DNA of 64,000 bases from Pseudoxanthomonas composti (GTDB lineage: Bacteria > Pseudomonadota > Gammaproteobacteria > Xanthomonadales > Xanthomonadaceae): NCBI RefSeq assembly GCF_004122095.1, contig NZ_SAWZ01000001.1:62001-126000 (forward strand), in the 5' to 3' direction. Under the pieces are notes generated by a model. That model was not told the origin of the DNA. It saw nothing but the letters and a program-made list of their open reading frames with translations, and did no database searches. The position numbers were made by a program, and so were the translations under genes. This document shows positions 20,281 through 27,890 of this stretch, piece after piece (position 1 is the stretch's first letter; each line of letters begins with the position of its first letter).

Positions 20281-20855
20281 GCATCGAGACGCTGGAGTGG
20301 ATCGCCGCGGCCGTCAGCATCGCCGCGGTCTGGCTGACCGCGCGCCGGCACCTGCTGGGCTGGCCGGTCGGGCTGGTCTCGGTGGCGCTGTACGCCGGTG
20401 TCTTCATCGATGCGCGGCTGTACTCGGACGCGCTGCTGCAGGGCGCCTTCGCCGGTTTCATCGTCTATGGCTGGTGGCGCTGGAAGGCCAACCTGGGCAA
20501 TGACGGCCGCGTGCGCATCGCACCGCTGCGCGCAGCGGTGATGTGTCGGGATCTGGGTGTCGGCGCGGTCGGTGCGTTGGCCCTGGGCGCGGCCATGCAC
20601 ACCTGGACCGATGCCGCCCTGCCGTGGCTGGATGCAGCCCTTACCGCCTTCAGCCTGGTCGCGCAGTGGTGGCAGGGTCGTCGTCATGTGGCGGCCTGGT
20701 GGCTGTGGATCGTGGTGGATGTGATCTACATCGGCCTGTACCTGTACAAGTCGCTCAACGTGACCGCCGCGCTGTACCTGGGCCTGGTCGGCCTGGCGAT
20801 CATGGGCTTGCAGCAGTGGCGCCGCGCGAACGCACAGCCGGCTGCTGTCGCCTAG
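20277..20855 (+). CDS. pnuT: PnuT-type thiamine transporter (PnuC family)
   Basis: 192 residues, about seven membrane segments, matching the PnuC family size. It starts with GTG overlapping the receptor's TGA stop (GTGA), so translation is coupled. Characteristic PnuC features are the WPVGLVSVALYAGVF and FIVYGWWRW segments, LTAFSLVAQWWQGRR in the substrate-binding repeat, and WWLWIVVDVIYIGLYLYKSL in the last helices. PnuC carriers move nicotinamide riboside by facilitated diffusion; riboswitch-controlled members (PnuT) carry thiamine. Here the TPP riboswitch and the outer-membrane receptor in the same operon support thiamine. It takes thiamine from the periplasm to the cytoplasm, where phosphorylation would trap it. 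Confidence 0.92.
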   Translation: MSIETLEWIAAAVSIAAVWLTARRHLLGWPVGLVSVALYAGVFIDARLYSDALLQGAFAGFIVYGWWRWKANLGNDGRVRIAPLRAAVMCRDLGVGAVGALALGAAMHTWTDAALPWLDAALTAFSLVAQWWQGRRHVAAWWLWIVVDVIYIGLYLYKSLNVTAALYLGLVGLAIMGLQQWRRANAQPAAVA

Positions 20856-21329
20856 CGTCCGCGCTGCAGCAGGGTGGCGGATCGCGGGGGGGCGTGGGGC
20901 AGAAGCGCTGGCGGGCCTGGGCCGTCAGCTGCGTGCGGCTGTCCCGGGCAAGCCCCTCGCCGATGAATCGGCTCCCACAAAAGCGCTCGCTCGCATCGGC
21001 AATCCGCGCGCACGACTCTAGCGAGCACTTGTGGGAGCGGCTCTGTGTCGCCTAGGGCCATCAGCCGCGAAGAGGCTTTCCCGAGCAAGCCGCTTCGCCG
21101 ATGAATCGGCTTCCACAAGAGCGCTCACTCTCATCGGCAATCCCTGCTCTCGCCCACTAGCGAGAAGCTTGTGCGAGCTGTGTGGGCCTAGAGCCAGCTG
21201 CCGCGAAGAGGTCTTTCCGGGCAAGCCCCTTTGCCGATAAGTCGGCTCCCACAAAAGCGCTGTTGCGGTAGGAGTTGTTGCCCCTGCCCTGCTGCGACCA
21301 CGCGGGTGCTAGGGTGCAGCACCCTCGCC
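20856..21329. other. Intergenic region with a tandem REP array
   Basis: About 470 bases between pnuT and the MATE pump gene, largely filled by three imperfect REP units (see the repeat entry). Open frames crossing it are built from the repeats and are not genes. The last 70 bases before the MATE start carry its leader, with no clear promoter. Confidence 0.6.
20930..21262. repeat. Three-unit tandem REP array, period about 137 bp
   Basis: The landmark CGATGAATCG (CGATAAGTCG in the third unit) occurs at 20961, 21099 and 21235, spacings of 138 and 136. Each unit carries the GGGCAAGC..CTTCGCCGATGAATCGGCTCCCACA half; the first two continue through AAGCGCTC..ATCGGCAATCC..CTAGCGAG and an inverted GTGGGAGCGGCTCTG-like half. 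The third unit is cut short after AAGCGCTG. It is the densest repeat cluster of the window. Confidence 0.8.
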
Positions 21330-22817
21330 ATGACGCGTCCAATGTCCGCACGCCCCGCCCGCTCGCTGACCGAGGGCCCCATCGGCCGCAACCTGCTTCT
21401 GTTCTCGCTGCCCATCCTCGGCGGCAACGTGGCGCAATCGCTCAACGGCTCGATCAATGCGATCTGGATCGGCAGGTTCCTGGGCGAATCGGCGCTGACC
21501 GCCACGGCCAACGCCAACAGCATCCTGTTCTTCCTGATCGGGTCGGTATTCGGCATCGGCATGGCCTCGACCATCCTGATCGGCCAGGCCATGGGCGCCG
21601 GGGACATCGCCCGCGCCCGCCAGGTGATGGGCACCAGCGCCAGTTTCTTCATCGCCATCTCCGTGCTAATCGCCTGCAGCGGCGCGTGGTTCGCCCGACA
21701 CCTGCTCGCGGCCATGGGCACGCCGCCCGATTCGCTGGCGCCGGCCGAAGCCTATCTGCGGGTGATCTTCCTGGCGGTCCCGCTGATCTATGCCTTCTCC
21801 TTCCTGTCGGCGGCCTTGCGCGGCGCGGGCGACGCCAGGACGCCGTTTCGCTACCTGCTGCTGGCCGTGGTGCTGGACTGCGCATTGGACCCGGTGCTGA
21901 TGCTGGGCCTGGGCCCGTTTCCCAAGCTGGGCATCGCCGGCGCGGCCTGGTCCACGTTGATCACCCAGGCCCTGGCGCTGGCGGCGATGCTGTTGGCGCT
22001 GCGGCGCAGGCGCCACGTGCTGTGGCTGGGCCGCAAGGACCTGCACCTGTTCCTGATCGATGCTCGCATCCTCAAGACGCTGGTCGCCAAGGGCGTGCCG
22101 ATGGGCTTGCAGATGGTGCTGGTGTCCCTGGCAATGATCGCGATGATGAGCCTGGTCAACCGCTTCGGCACGCAGACCGCGGCCGCCTACGGTGCGGCGC
22201 TGCAGCTGTGGACCTATGTGCAGATGCCGGCGATGGCCATCGCCGCGGCGGCCTCGACCATGGCCGCGCAGAACGTCGGCGCCGGCCACTGGGATCGGGT
22301 ATCGGCCACCGCGCGCACCGGCGTGCTGTTCAATTTCCTGATGACCGGGGCGCTGATCGCACCCTTGATCCTGCTGGACCGGTGGAGCTTTGCGCTGTTC
22401 CTGCAGCCGGGCAGCCCTGCTTTCGAGGCGGCACGCCACCTCAATCACATCGCGATCTGGTCCTTCCTGTTCTTCGGGGTGATGTTCGTACTGTCCGGCG
22501 TGGTGCGCGCGACCGGCGCGGTGATCGTGCCCCTGATCATTCTGGTGGTCTCGCTGTGGGGCATCCGCGTGCCCTTCGCCAACCTCCTGCAGCCCACGCT
22601 GGGGGCCGACGCGGTGTGGTGGAGCTTTCCGGTCAGTTCGCTGTGCTCGATGCTGCTGTCGATGGCCTATTACCGCTGGGGCGGCTGGCGCAAGGCGCGC
22701 ATGGGCGCGGCCGATCCCCGCACGATGGCCGTGCCTTCGGAGGTGCCGGCCACCACGCCCTCACCGGTGGCCGATCGCGCCGACCCGGTGCCCGACCAAC
22801 CGCTGCTCAAATCCTGA
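21330..22817 (+). CDS. MATE family efflux transporter
   Basis: 495 residues and about twelve membrane segments, the standard MATE layout of two six-helix bundles. Recognisable parts are LTEGPIGRNLLLFSLPILGGN at the N-terminus, the repeat AAAYGAALQLWTYVQMPAMA in the second half, and LLSAALRG-like FLSAALRGAGDARTPFRYLL. MATE pumps export cationic drugs, dyes or metabolites in exchange for protons or sodium; the substrate is not predictable here. ATG codons at 21330 and 21342 are both possible; neither has a strong ribosome binding site, and I chose the first. The C-terminal Pro/Ala-rich tail is cytoplasmic and variable. Single gene behind a REP array. Confidence 0.9.
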   Translation: MTRPMSARPARSLTEGPIGRNLLLFSLPILGGNVAQSLNGSINAIWIGRFLGESALTATANANSILFFLIGSVFGIGMASTILIGQAMGAGDIARARQVMGTSASFFIAISVLIACSGAWFARHLLAAMGTPPDSLAPAEAYLRVIFLAVPLIYAFSFLSAALRGAGDARTPFRYLLLAVVLDCALDPVLMLGLGPFPKLGIAGAAWSTLITQALALAAMLLALRRRRHVLWLGRKDLHLFLIDARILKTLVAKGVPMGLQMVLVSLAMIAMMSLVNRFGTQTAAAYGAALQLWTYVQMPAMAIAAAASTMAAQNVGAGHWDRVSATARTGVLFNFLMTGALIAPLILLDRWSFALFLQPGSPAFEAARHLNHIAIWSFLFFGVMFVLSGVVRATGAVIVPLIILVVSLWGIRVPFANLLQPTLGADAVWWSFPVSSLCSMLLSMAYYRWGGWRKARMGAADPRTMAVPSEVPATTPSPVADRADPVPDQPLLKS

Positions 22818-22833
22818 CCCCAACGGCGTCGCC

Positions 22834-23256
22834 TTATAGCGCGTCGATATCGCCCAGGGCCTGGATCAGGCGGCGTGCCCGCTTGTCCGGCTTGGTCTCC
22901 GGCGCGCGGTAGCCGGTGCGCTCGGCCGCGCGCAGGGCACGCTGCTCCTCGCGGCGCTGCCGCGACTGCGCGCTTTCCTCGTACAACGCCTGCGCCACCG
23001 GCGCCGGTCCACGCTGATCGGCCAGGCCACGCACCTGCACCTGGAACTGCTCATCGCCCCGGTGCACCAGCAGCTGGTCGTTGGCATGCACCGCCCGCGA
23101 GGGCTTGGCGCGCTGGCCGTTGACTTCGATCCGGCCGGCGGCGATGGCCGCCTTGGCCAGCGAGCGGGTCTTGAAGAAGCGCGCGGCCCACAGCCAGATA
23201 TCCAGGCGGACGCCGGCAGCGGAAGTTTCAGCGGGGCTGGTCGTGCTTGAGGTCAT
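22834..23256 (-). CDS. hslR: S4-domain RNA-binding protein, Hsp15 (HslR) family
   Basis: 140 residues, matching Hsp15. The S4 RNA-binding domain comes first (RLDIWLWAARFFKTRSLAKAAIAAGRIEVNG, then RAVHANDQLLV), followed by a basic, Arg/Gln-rich C-terminal helix typical of the family. Hsp15 binds stalled 50S subunits carrying nascent peptide-tRNA and helps to recycle them after heat stress. The start at 23256 lies 29 bases inside the upstream lipoprotein gene, which reads in another frame, so the pair is translationally linked. Tail-to-tail with the MATE gene, 16 bases apart. Confidence 0.9.
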   Translation of the reverse strand: MTSSTTSPAETSAAGVRLDIWLWAARFFKTRSLAKAAIAAGRIEVNGQRAKPSRAVHANDQLLVHRGDEQFQVQVRGLADQRGPAPVAQALYEESAQSRQRREEQRALRAAERTGYRAPETKPDKRARRLIQALGDIDAL

Positions 23257-23506
23257 CGAGCTTGAAGGTGGAGTCCGAACGGGTGTCGCTGCCAATGGAA
23301 AAACGCAGGCTGTCATCGGGCGCGCAACGCATGCGCGGATCGTTCGCACCGGCCTCACGGTCCTGATTGGCCGGCGGGCGCGAGGACGCCAGCGCGCATT
23401 CGGGCAGATCGGTCGGCCGCACGCTGGCATCCATCAGGCGCGCATCACTGGCACATGCGGCCAGCGCGAGAGAACACAACACCGGCAGCAGCACGGGCTT
23501 GGACAT
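23228..23506 (-). CDS. Small putative lipoprotein, function unknown
   Basis: 92 residues. A type II signal peptide (MSKPVLLPVLCSLALAAC) has a lipobox LALAAC with Cys18, so the mature protein would be anchored in the outer or inner membrane. The mature part is short and polar, with two further Cys residues and a charged C-terminus (STFKLDDLKHDQPR). I do not recognise the family. It overlaps the start of hslR by 29 bases in a different frame and lies just downstream of the rpsP operon terminator, so it probably starts its own transcript with hslR. Confidence 0.7.
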   Translation of the reverse strand: MSKPVLLPVLCSLALAACASDARLMDASVRPTDLPECALASSRPPANQDREAGANDPRMRCAPDDSLRFSIGSDTRSDSTFKLDDLKHDQPR

Positions 23507-23586
23507 CGGACATTCCCTGGTCATGGTCGTGGCCTCGATCCTAGCGCCGCCAGCGAGTGCAGGCCTGTGCCGGAAGTCCATAAAGC

Positions 23587-23612
23587 AAAACCCCGGCCGG
23601 AGCCGGGGTTTT
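23587..23612 (-). terminator. Terminator of the rpsP-rimM-trmD-rplS operon
   Basis: AAAACCCCGGC pairs with GCCGGGGTTTT around CGGA. On the minus strand the stem ends in TTTT, 28 bases past the rplS stop; it is symmetrical and could work in both directions. Confidence 0.85.
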
Positions 23613-23639
23613 GCCAAAGCTGCAACAGGCGCGCGAGGA

Positions 23640-24041
23640 TTACTCGGCAGCGGCCTGACGGGCAGCCTTGGCGGCGGCGGCGGCGGCCAGGTCTTCCTTG
23701 ATGCGCGCCGCCTTGCCCTGCAGACCGCGCAGGTAGTACAGCTTGCCGGCGCGGACCTTGCCGCGGCGCTTGACTTCGACCGAGTCGATGGTGGCGCTGT
23801 GGGTCTGGAACACGCGCTCCACGCCGTAGCCGTGGGAGATCTTGCGCACGGTGAAAGCCGAGTTCAGGCCGGCGTTCTTCTTGCCGATGACCACGCCTTC
23901 ATAGGCCTGGACGCGCTCGCGGTTGCCTTCCTTCACCTTGACGTTGACGACGACGGTGTCGCCCTGGCTGAACTGCGGCAGCTCGCGGGTGATCTGGGCG
24001 GACTCGAATTCCGCGATGATGGACTTGTTCAACTTGCTCAT
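23640..24041 (-). CDS. rplS: 50S ribosomal protein L19
   Basis: 133 residues, with the L19 signature [21 protein letters not shown] followed by [13 protein letters not shown], and [18 protein letters not shown] near the end. L19 sits at the 30S-50S interface. An Ala-rich C-terminal tail ([15 protein letters not shown]) extends beyond the core, as is common in this family of bacteria. It is the last gene of the rpsP-rimM-trmD-rplS operon, 136 bases after trmD, and a strong terminator follows. The start at 24041 (MSKLNKSI) is the family start. Confidence 0.97.
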   Translation of the reverse strand: MSKLNKSIIAEFESAQITRELPQFSQGDTVVVNVKVKEGNRERVQAYEGVVIGKKNAGLNSAFTVRKISHGYGVERVFQTHSATIDSVEVKRRGKVRAGKLYYLRGLQGKAARIKEDLAAAAAAKAARQAAAE

Positions 24042-24177
24042 GGGTGCACCGATGTCGTTGTTCGGGTGAGGGTGTCGTTCGACAGCCTGGACTGATGCGA
24101 TCGCCGGATTGCGTCGCACGTTCGTTGTTATGGGGTCCCTGGAAGCCGAGCCGGCCACAGGAATCGCGCATTCTAGC

Positions 24178-24969
24178 CTAAGTCGTTCCGTCTTCGCCAG
24201 GGGTGGGCAGCGGGTCGCCAACGCCTGCGGCCAGGTCCTCGCGGAAGGCCGCCAGCAGCTTGCGATCGGCCTTGGACAAGGCGTCCTCGTCCAGCAGCTC
24301 CGGCCGCCGCAGCCAGGTCCGCCCCAGCGATTGCTGGCGGCGCCAGCGCGCGATGGCGGCGTGGTTGCCCGAGCGCAGCACCGCCGGCACCTCGCCCCAG
24401 TCGTGCTGCACCGGGTGGCTGTAGTGCGGGCAATCCAGCAACCCGCCCTCACCTTCGAAGCTGTCCTGCGCCGCCGATTCGGCATCGCCCAGCGCCCCGT
24501 CCTGCAGGCGGGTGATGGCATCCACCAGCACCGCCGCGCCCAGCTCGCCGCCGGAGAGCACGTAGTCGCCGATGGAGATTTCCTCGTCGACCTCGGCCTG
24601 GATGAAGCGCTCGTCCACGCCCTCGTAGCGCCCGCACAGCAGCATCAGCCGCGGCAACGCCGCCAGCTCGCGCACCTTGGCCTGGGTCAGCGGACGCCCC
24701 TGCGGGGTCAGATACACCAGCGGCGCCGGCCCTGCCCCGGCCGCACGCGCCGCGGCCAGGCAGGCACGCAGCGGCTCGATCAGCATCACCATGCCCGGGC
24801 CACCGCCGAAAGGCCGGTCATCCACACGCCGGTAGTTGCCCTGGGCGTAGTCGCGCGGGTTCCAGCCATGCAGCTGCAACAACCCCCGCTCGCGCGCCCG
24901 CCCGACCACGCCGAAGCTCGCGCTCTGGTCGATGAAATCGGGGAACAGGGTGAGGACGTCGATGCGCAT
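24178..24969 (-). CDS. trmD: tRNA (guanine-37-N1)-methyltransferase TrmD
   Basis: 263 residues. TrmD methylates G37 next to the anticodon of tRNAs with a G36, preventing frameshifts. The N-terminal [12 protein letters not shown], the [10 protein letters not shown] loop, [14 protein letters not shown] and the trefoil-knot SAM site [20 protein letters not shown] are all present. The C-terminal domain ([21 protein letters not shown]) binds tRNA. The sequence just upstream of the ATG is a pyrimidine-rich repeat tract with no Shine-Dalgarno sequence; the 116-base gap to rimM forms an inverted repeat (see repeat entry). Translation may therefore depend on coupling or on S1, which is inference. Confidence 0.97.
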   Translation of the reverse strand: MRIDVLTLFPDFIDQSASFGVVGRARERGLLQLHGWNPRDYAQGNYRRVDDRPFGGGPGMVMLIEPLRACLAAARAAGAGPAPLVYLTPQGRPLTQAKVRELAALPRLMLLCGRYEGVDERFIQAEVDEEISIGDYVLSGGELGAAVLVDAITRLQDGALGDAESAAQDSFEGEGGLLDCPHYSHPVQHDWGEVPAVLRSGNHAAIARWRRQQSLGRTWLRRPELLDEDALSKADRKLLAAFREDLAAGVGDPLPTPGEDGTT

Positions 24970-24976
24970 GGGGCGA

Positions 24977-25088
24977 GGAGTGAGTGGAGAGGAGCAAGGA
25001 ACGAGAAACGAGAAACGAGAAACGAGTGGAAGCATAGGACAGCGTCGGCCGCGCCCACTCGTTCCTCGTTCCTCTCCACTCGTTCCTA
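24977..25088. repeat. ACGAGAA tandem tract forming an inverted repeat between rimM and trmD
   Basis: The left arm (24977-25030) contains GAGTGGAGAGGA-like sequence and four tandem copies of a seven-base unit (AACGAGA). The right arm (25056-25087) is an imperfect reverse complement (CTCGTTCCTCGTTCCTCTCC) that runs into the rimM stop codon. In the transcript the arms could form a hairpin of about 25 pairs with a short GC-rich loop, placed directly before the trmD start. A similarly organised but unrelated tract precedes obgE. Confidence 0.8.
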
Positions 25089-25598
25089 GAAGTCAGGATC
25101 CCAGTCCACCCCGATTTCCCCGGCCTCGAAATCCACGCGGGTCACGAACTCGGGTTGGACGAACGGGATCAGGCGTTCCTTGTCCCCGCGCGCCACCAGT
25201 ACGTCGTTGGCGCCGGTGGAGAACAGGTGCGAGACCGTGCCGAAGGAGCGGCCGTCGGCGTTGATCACGCGCAGGCCTTCCAGATCCACCCAGTAGAACT
25301 CGTCGGGCCTGGGCGGCGGCAGCGCCGCGCGCGGCACGAAGATCTCCGTGCCCACCATCGCCTCGATGATGTTGCGATCGTCCACGCCGGGGAAGGTCGC
25401 CACCAGGTGCTTGCCCTGTGGCTTGCCGCGCACGCCGGAGAGCTCGCGCTCGTTGCCGGCGGCATCGCGCAGGGTCCAGGGCTGGTAGCGGAAGATCGCT
25501 TCGCGCGGCTCGGTCCAGGACTCGATTTTCGCCTCGCCACGAACGCCGAACGCGCCGATCACCCTACCTAGGAGGATGCGGCGCGTCGGGTCGTTCAT
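25086..25598 (-). CDS. rimM: 16S rRNA maturation factor RimM
   Basis: 170 residues. The N-terminal beta-barrel ([22 protein letters not shown]) and the C-terminal PRC-barrel ([37 protein letters not shown]) match RimM, which assists assembly of the 30S head with S19. It is the second gene of the operon, 47 bases after rpsP. Its stop codon lies within the inverted-repeat arm that precedes trmD. Confidence 0.96.
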   Translation of the reverse strand: MNDPTRRILLGRVIGAFGVRGEAKIESWTEPREAIFRYQPWTLRDAAGNERELSGVRGKPQGKHLVATFPGVDDRNIIEAMVGTEIFVPRAALPPPRPDEFYWVDLEGLRVINADGRSFGTVSHLFSTGANDVLVARGDKERLIPFVQPEFVTRVDFEAGEIGVDWDPDF

Positions 25599-25645
25599 GC
25601 GAGTGCCACTTCAGAGGCTGCGCGCAATGCGCAGCCGCCGGAGTA

Positions 25646-25909
25646 TCAGGCCGCAGCCTGGGCAGAAGCCTTGGTGGCTTCCTTGTAGAGGTTGCGGACC
25701 TTGTCGGTCAGCTGGGCGCCGTTGGACACCCAATGGTCCACGCGGGCCAGGTCCAGCACGACGCGCTGCTCGGCGCCCTGGGCGACCGGGTTGTAATAAC
25801 CCACGCGCTCGATGTTGCGGCCGTCGCGCGCGCTGCGCACGTCGGTGACGATGATGTGGTAGAACGGACGCTTCTTGGCGCCGCCGCGGGTAAGACGGAT
25901 CTTGACCAT
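25646..25909 (-). CDS. rpsP: 30S ribosomal protein S16
   Basis: 87 residues, with [20 protein letters not shown], the S16 family start, and GYYNP in the middle. It is the first gene of rpsP-rimM-trmD-rplS; a promoter with a perfect -10 lies about 50 bases upstream. Confidence 0.97.
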   Translation of the reverse strand: MVKIRLTRGGAKKRPFYHIIVTDVRSARDGRNIERVGYYNPVAQGAEQRVVLDLARVDHWVSNGAQLTDKVRNLYKEATKASAQAAA

Positions 25910-25960
25910 GGTGGTTTTCTCGGTGTTGCCCAGTCGCCAGGATGGCGCGGTAAGCCGGCG

Positions 25961-25989
25961 ATTATAGCGGGCTTGGGCGGCTTGTCCAA
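25961..25989 (-). promoter_or_regulatory. Sigma-70-type promoter of the rpsP operon
   Basis: Read on the minus strand: TTGGAC, 17 bases, TATAAT. The -10 hexamer is a perfect match and the spacing ideal. Transcription would start near 25954, giving a leader of about 45 bases before the rpsP ATG at 25909. Confidence 0.75.
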
Positions 25990-25993
25990 GCGG

Positions 25994-26815
25994 TCAGATC
26001 GGGGCCCAGGGCTGGGTGTCCAGCGCGCGCGCCACCAAGGCCTGTAGCTCGCCCCCGTCAGGCAGGGCAGCGCCCTCGATCGCGGACACCGGCTGCACCC
26101 CCGTCGCATTCAGGGTGATGGCCGGCACGCGCTGCGCCTGCTCCAGCGAGAGGACCTGCTCGCACTGGGCCACGCCCAACTGCGCCAGGCCCCGCCGCAC
26201 CAGCGCCTCGCAGGTGCCACGCAGGGCCTGGGCCTGTGGCCACAGCACCTGCTGGCCATCCCAGAAGGCCACGTTCCACACGCTGCCTTCGATCACCCGT
26301 CCGTCCTCCGGCGCCAGGAACAGGGCATCGTCGTAGCCGGCCAACCGCGCCTGCCGACGGTAGTGGAACAACGGCAGGGTCGCCACGTGCTTGAGCTGGG
26401 GCAGCGGCCGCTGGAAGGCCACGGCCTGCAGGGTCACCGCGCCCTGCCCGGGCGGCGCCGGCGGCGTGAGGGAGATCAGAAGGTCCGGTTGGCAGGGCCG
26501 CTGCGGCTGGCGATGATCGAAGCCACGCGAGAACACCGTGACCCGCAGGGAGGCATCGGGCATCTGCGCAAGCGCCAGACGCATCCATGCCCGCAGTTGG
26601 GCGGCATCGAGTGGCGCGTCGAACAGCGCGCGATTGCCTTCGGCCAGGCGCTGCAGGTGCAGGTCCAGCCCCTGCACCGCACCGCCGCGCACCTGCATCG
26701 AGGTGAAGTGGCCGTAGTTGACCAGCGCCAGTGCCTGCAGCGCCGCGGCATCGGCCGGCACGCCGTTGCACCACACCTGCGATGCGCTCAAGACCGCGAC
26801 CTCGCCGCACCGCAC
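25994..26815 (-). CDS. Class IV aminotransferase family enzyme, aminodeoxychorismate-lyase-like
   Basis: 273 residues of the PLP fold-type IV family (PabC, branched-chain and D-amino-acid aminotransferases). The Lys of LKHV (residue 142) aligns with the PLP lysine of PabC when the distance to the following DDALFL strand is compared. VIEGSVWNVAFW and TLNATGVQPVSAI match the cofactor phosphate regions. PabC converts 4-amino-4-deoxychorismate to 4-aminobenzoate for folate. The start at 26815 is directly after the stop of the upstream nitronate monooxygenase gene. No pabB neighbour is present, and some regions are divergent, so the exact substrate is uncertain and I leave the symbol empty. Confidence 0.78.
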   Translation of the reverse strand: MRCGEVAVLSASQVWCNGVPADAAALQALALVNYGHFTSMQVRGGAVQGLDLHLQRLAEGNRALFDAPLDAAQLRAWMRLALAQMPDASLRVTVFSRGFDHRQPQRPCQPDLLISLTPPAPPGQGAVTLQAVAFQRPLPQLKHVATLPLFHYRRQARLAGYDDALFLAPEDGRVIEGSVWNVAFWDGQQVLWPQAQALRGTCEALVRRGLAQLGVAQCEQVLSLEQAQRVPAITLNATGVQPVSAIEGAALPDGGELQALVARALDTQPWAPI

Positions 26816-27886
26816 TCAGCGCAGGGCACAGGCATCGGACCACCAGCGCTGCAGCAGGGCGCCGGCTGGTTCGGGCCTGGCCATCCAGGCTGACTGGCCG
26901 GCCCAGGCCTGCATCGCGGACAGATCGTCCTGCTTGGCCGCCTGCGCACGCATGGCCGCGGTCAAGGCGCGCTGGATGGGGTATGGCGCCATCGGCGGCG
27001 CATCGGCAGCGGCGGTGGCGCGCACGTAATCGGTGGCCAGCGCACGGCCCAGGCGCCCGGAAAACGCGCGCGTGGGCCAGGTGTCTTCCGGTTCGGCCGC
27101 CTGCAAGGCTGCCGCCCATGCCGGCGCGATCCGCGCCTCGGGGCTGGCCAGCAGGGCGGTCCCGATGAAGACGGCCGATGCGCCCAGCGTCAGCGCCGCG
27201 GCGATGCCGCGACCGTCGCCGATGCCGCCGGCCGCGATGACCGGCACCTCCAGCGCATCGGCCAGGCGCGGGACCAGCGCAAGCAGCCCCGTCATCTGGC
27301 GTTCGGCCGCAGCCGCGTCGAAGGTGCCGCGGTGGCCGCCGGCTTCGAAGCCCTGGGCGATCACCGCATCGGCGCCGGCGGCCTGGGCCTGGCGCGCCTC
27401 GGCCAGCGTGGTAGCGGTGGCGAACCAGGCGATGCCGGCTGCCTTCAGCTCGCGGACCTGCGCCGGATCGAGCACACCCATGATGGTGGACAGCACGTGA
27501 GGGCGCGCCTGCAGCACGGCCTGGAACTGCGCCTCGAACGGTGCCGGACGCGCATCGCCGGCCTCGGCCGGCACGGGCGGGCCCCATTGGCCGAGGAACT
27601 GCCGCATGGCCGCCTCGGCGGTGGCATCGCGCATCGGTTCCGGGTCGGGCACCCACAGGTTGACCTGCACGGGGCCATCGCACTGGGCGCGGAACTGGCC
27701 GACCCAGGCGGTGATGTCATCGGGCTGGGACAGCACTGCGCCCATGGCGCCCATGCTGCCGGCCCGCGCGGCGGCCACGGACAGCGACACCGGGCAGGCG
27801 CCGGCCATCGGTGCCAGCAGCACCGGCATGGTCAGGCCGTAGCGCTCGCAGAACGCCTGGACCCGCTGCTGGCGCATGTCGCGCAT
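26816..27886 (-). CDS. Nitronate monooxygenase family flavoprotein
   Basis: 356 residues, TIM-barrel FMN enzyme of the 2-nitropropane dioxygenase / NMO family. The N-terminal [23 protein letters not shown] is the FMN-binding start. [13 protein letters not shown] contains the catalytic His of class I NMOs. [32 protein letters not shown] binds the FMN phosphate. Class I enzymes detoxify propionate 3-nitronate. The gene begins 4 bases after the ffh stop and ends directly before the aminotransferase gene on the same strand, so the three are probably one transcript. Confidence 0.9.
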   Translation of the reverse strand: MRDMRQQRVQAFCERYGLTMPVLLAPMAGACPVSLSVAAARAGSMGAMGAVLSQPDDITAWVGQFRAQCDGPVQVNLWVPDPEPMRDATAEAAMRQFLGQWGPPVPAEAGDARPAPFEAQFQAVLQARPHVLSTIMGVLDPAQVRELKAAGIAWFATATTLAEARQAQAAGADAVIAQGFEAGGHRGTFDAAAAERQMTGLLALVPRLADALEVPVIAAGGIGDGRGIAAALTLGASAVFIGTALLASPEARIAPAWAAALQAAEPEDTWPTRAFSGRLGRALATDYVRATAAADAPPMAPYPIQRALTAAMRAQAAKQDDLSAMQAWAGQSAWMARPEPAGALLQRWWSDACALR

Positions 27887-27890
27887 GAGC

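Noticed and set aside
20856..21262. Insertion sequence or attachment site after pnuT
   Set aside because: No transposase frame, no target-site duplication and no tRNA; the region is explained by REP units.
24977..25088. CRISPR-like direct repeats
   Set aside because: The units are seven bases long with no spacers and no cas genes nearby; this is a simple tandem tract with an inverted copy.
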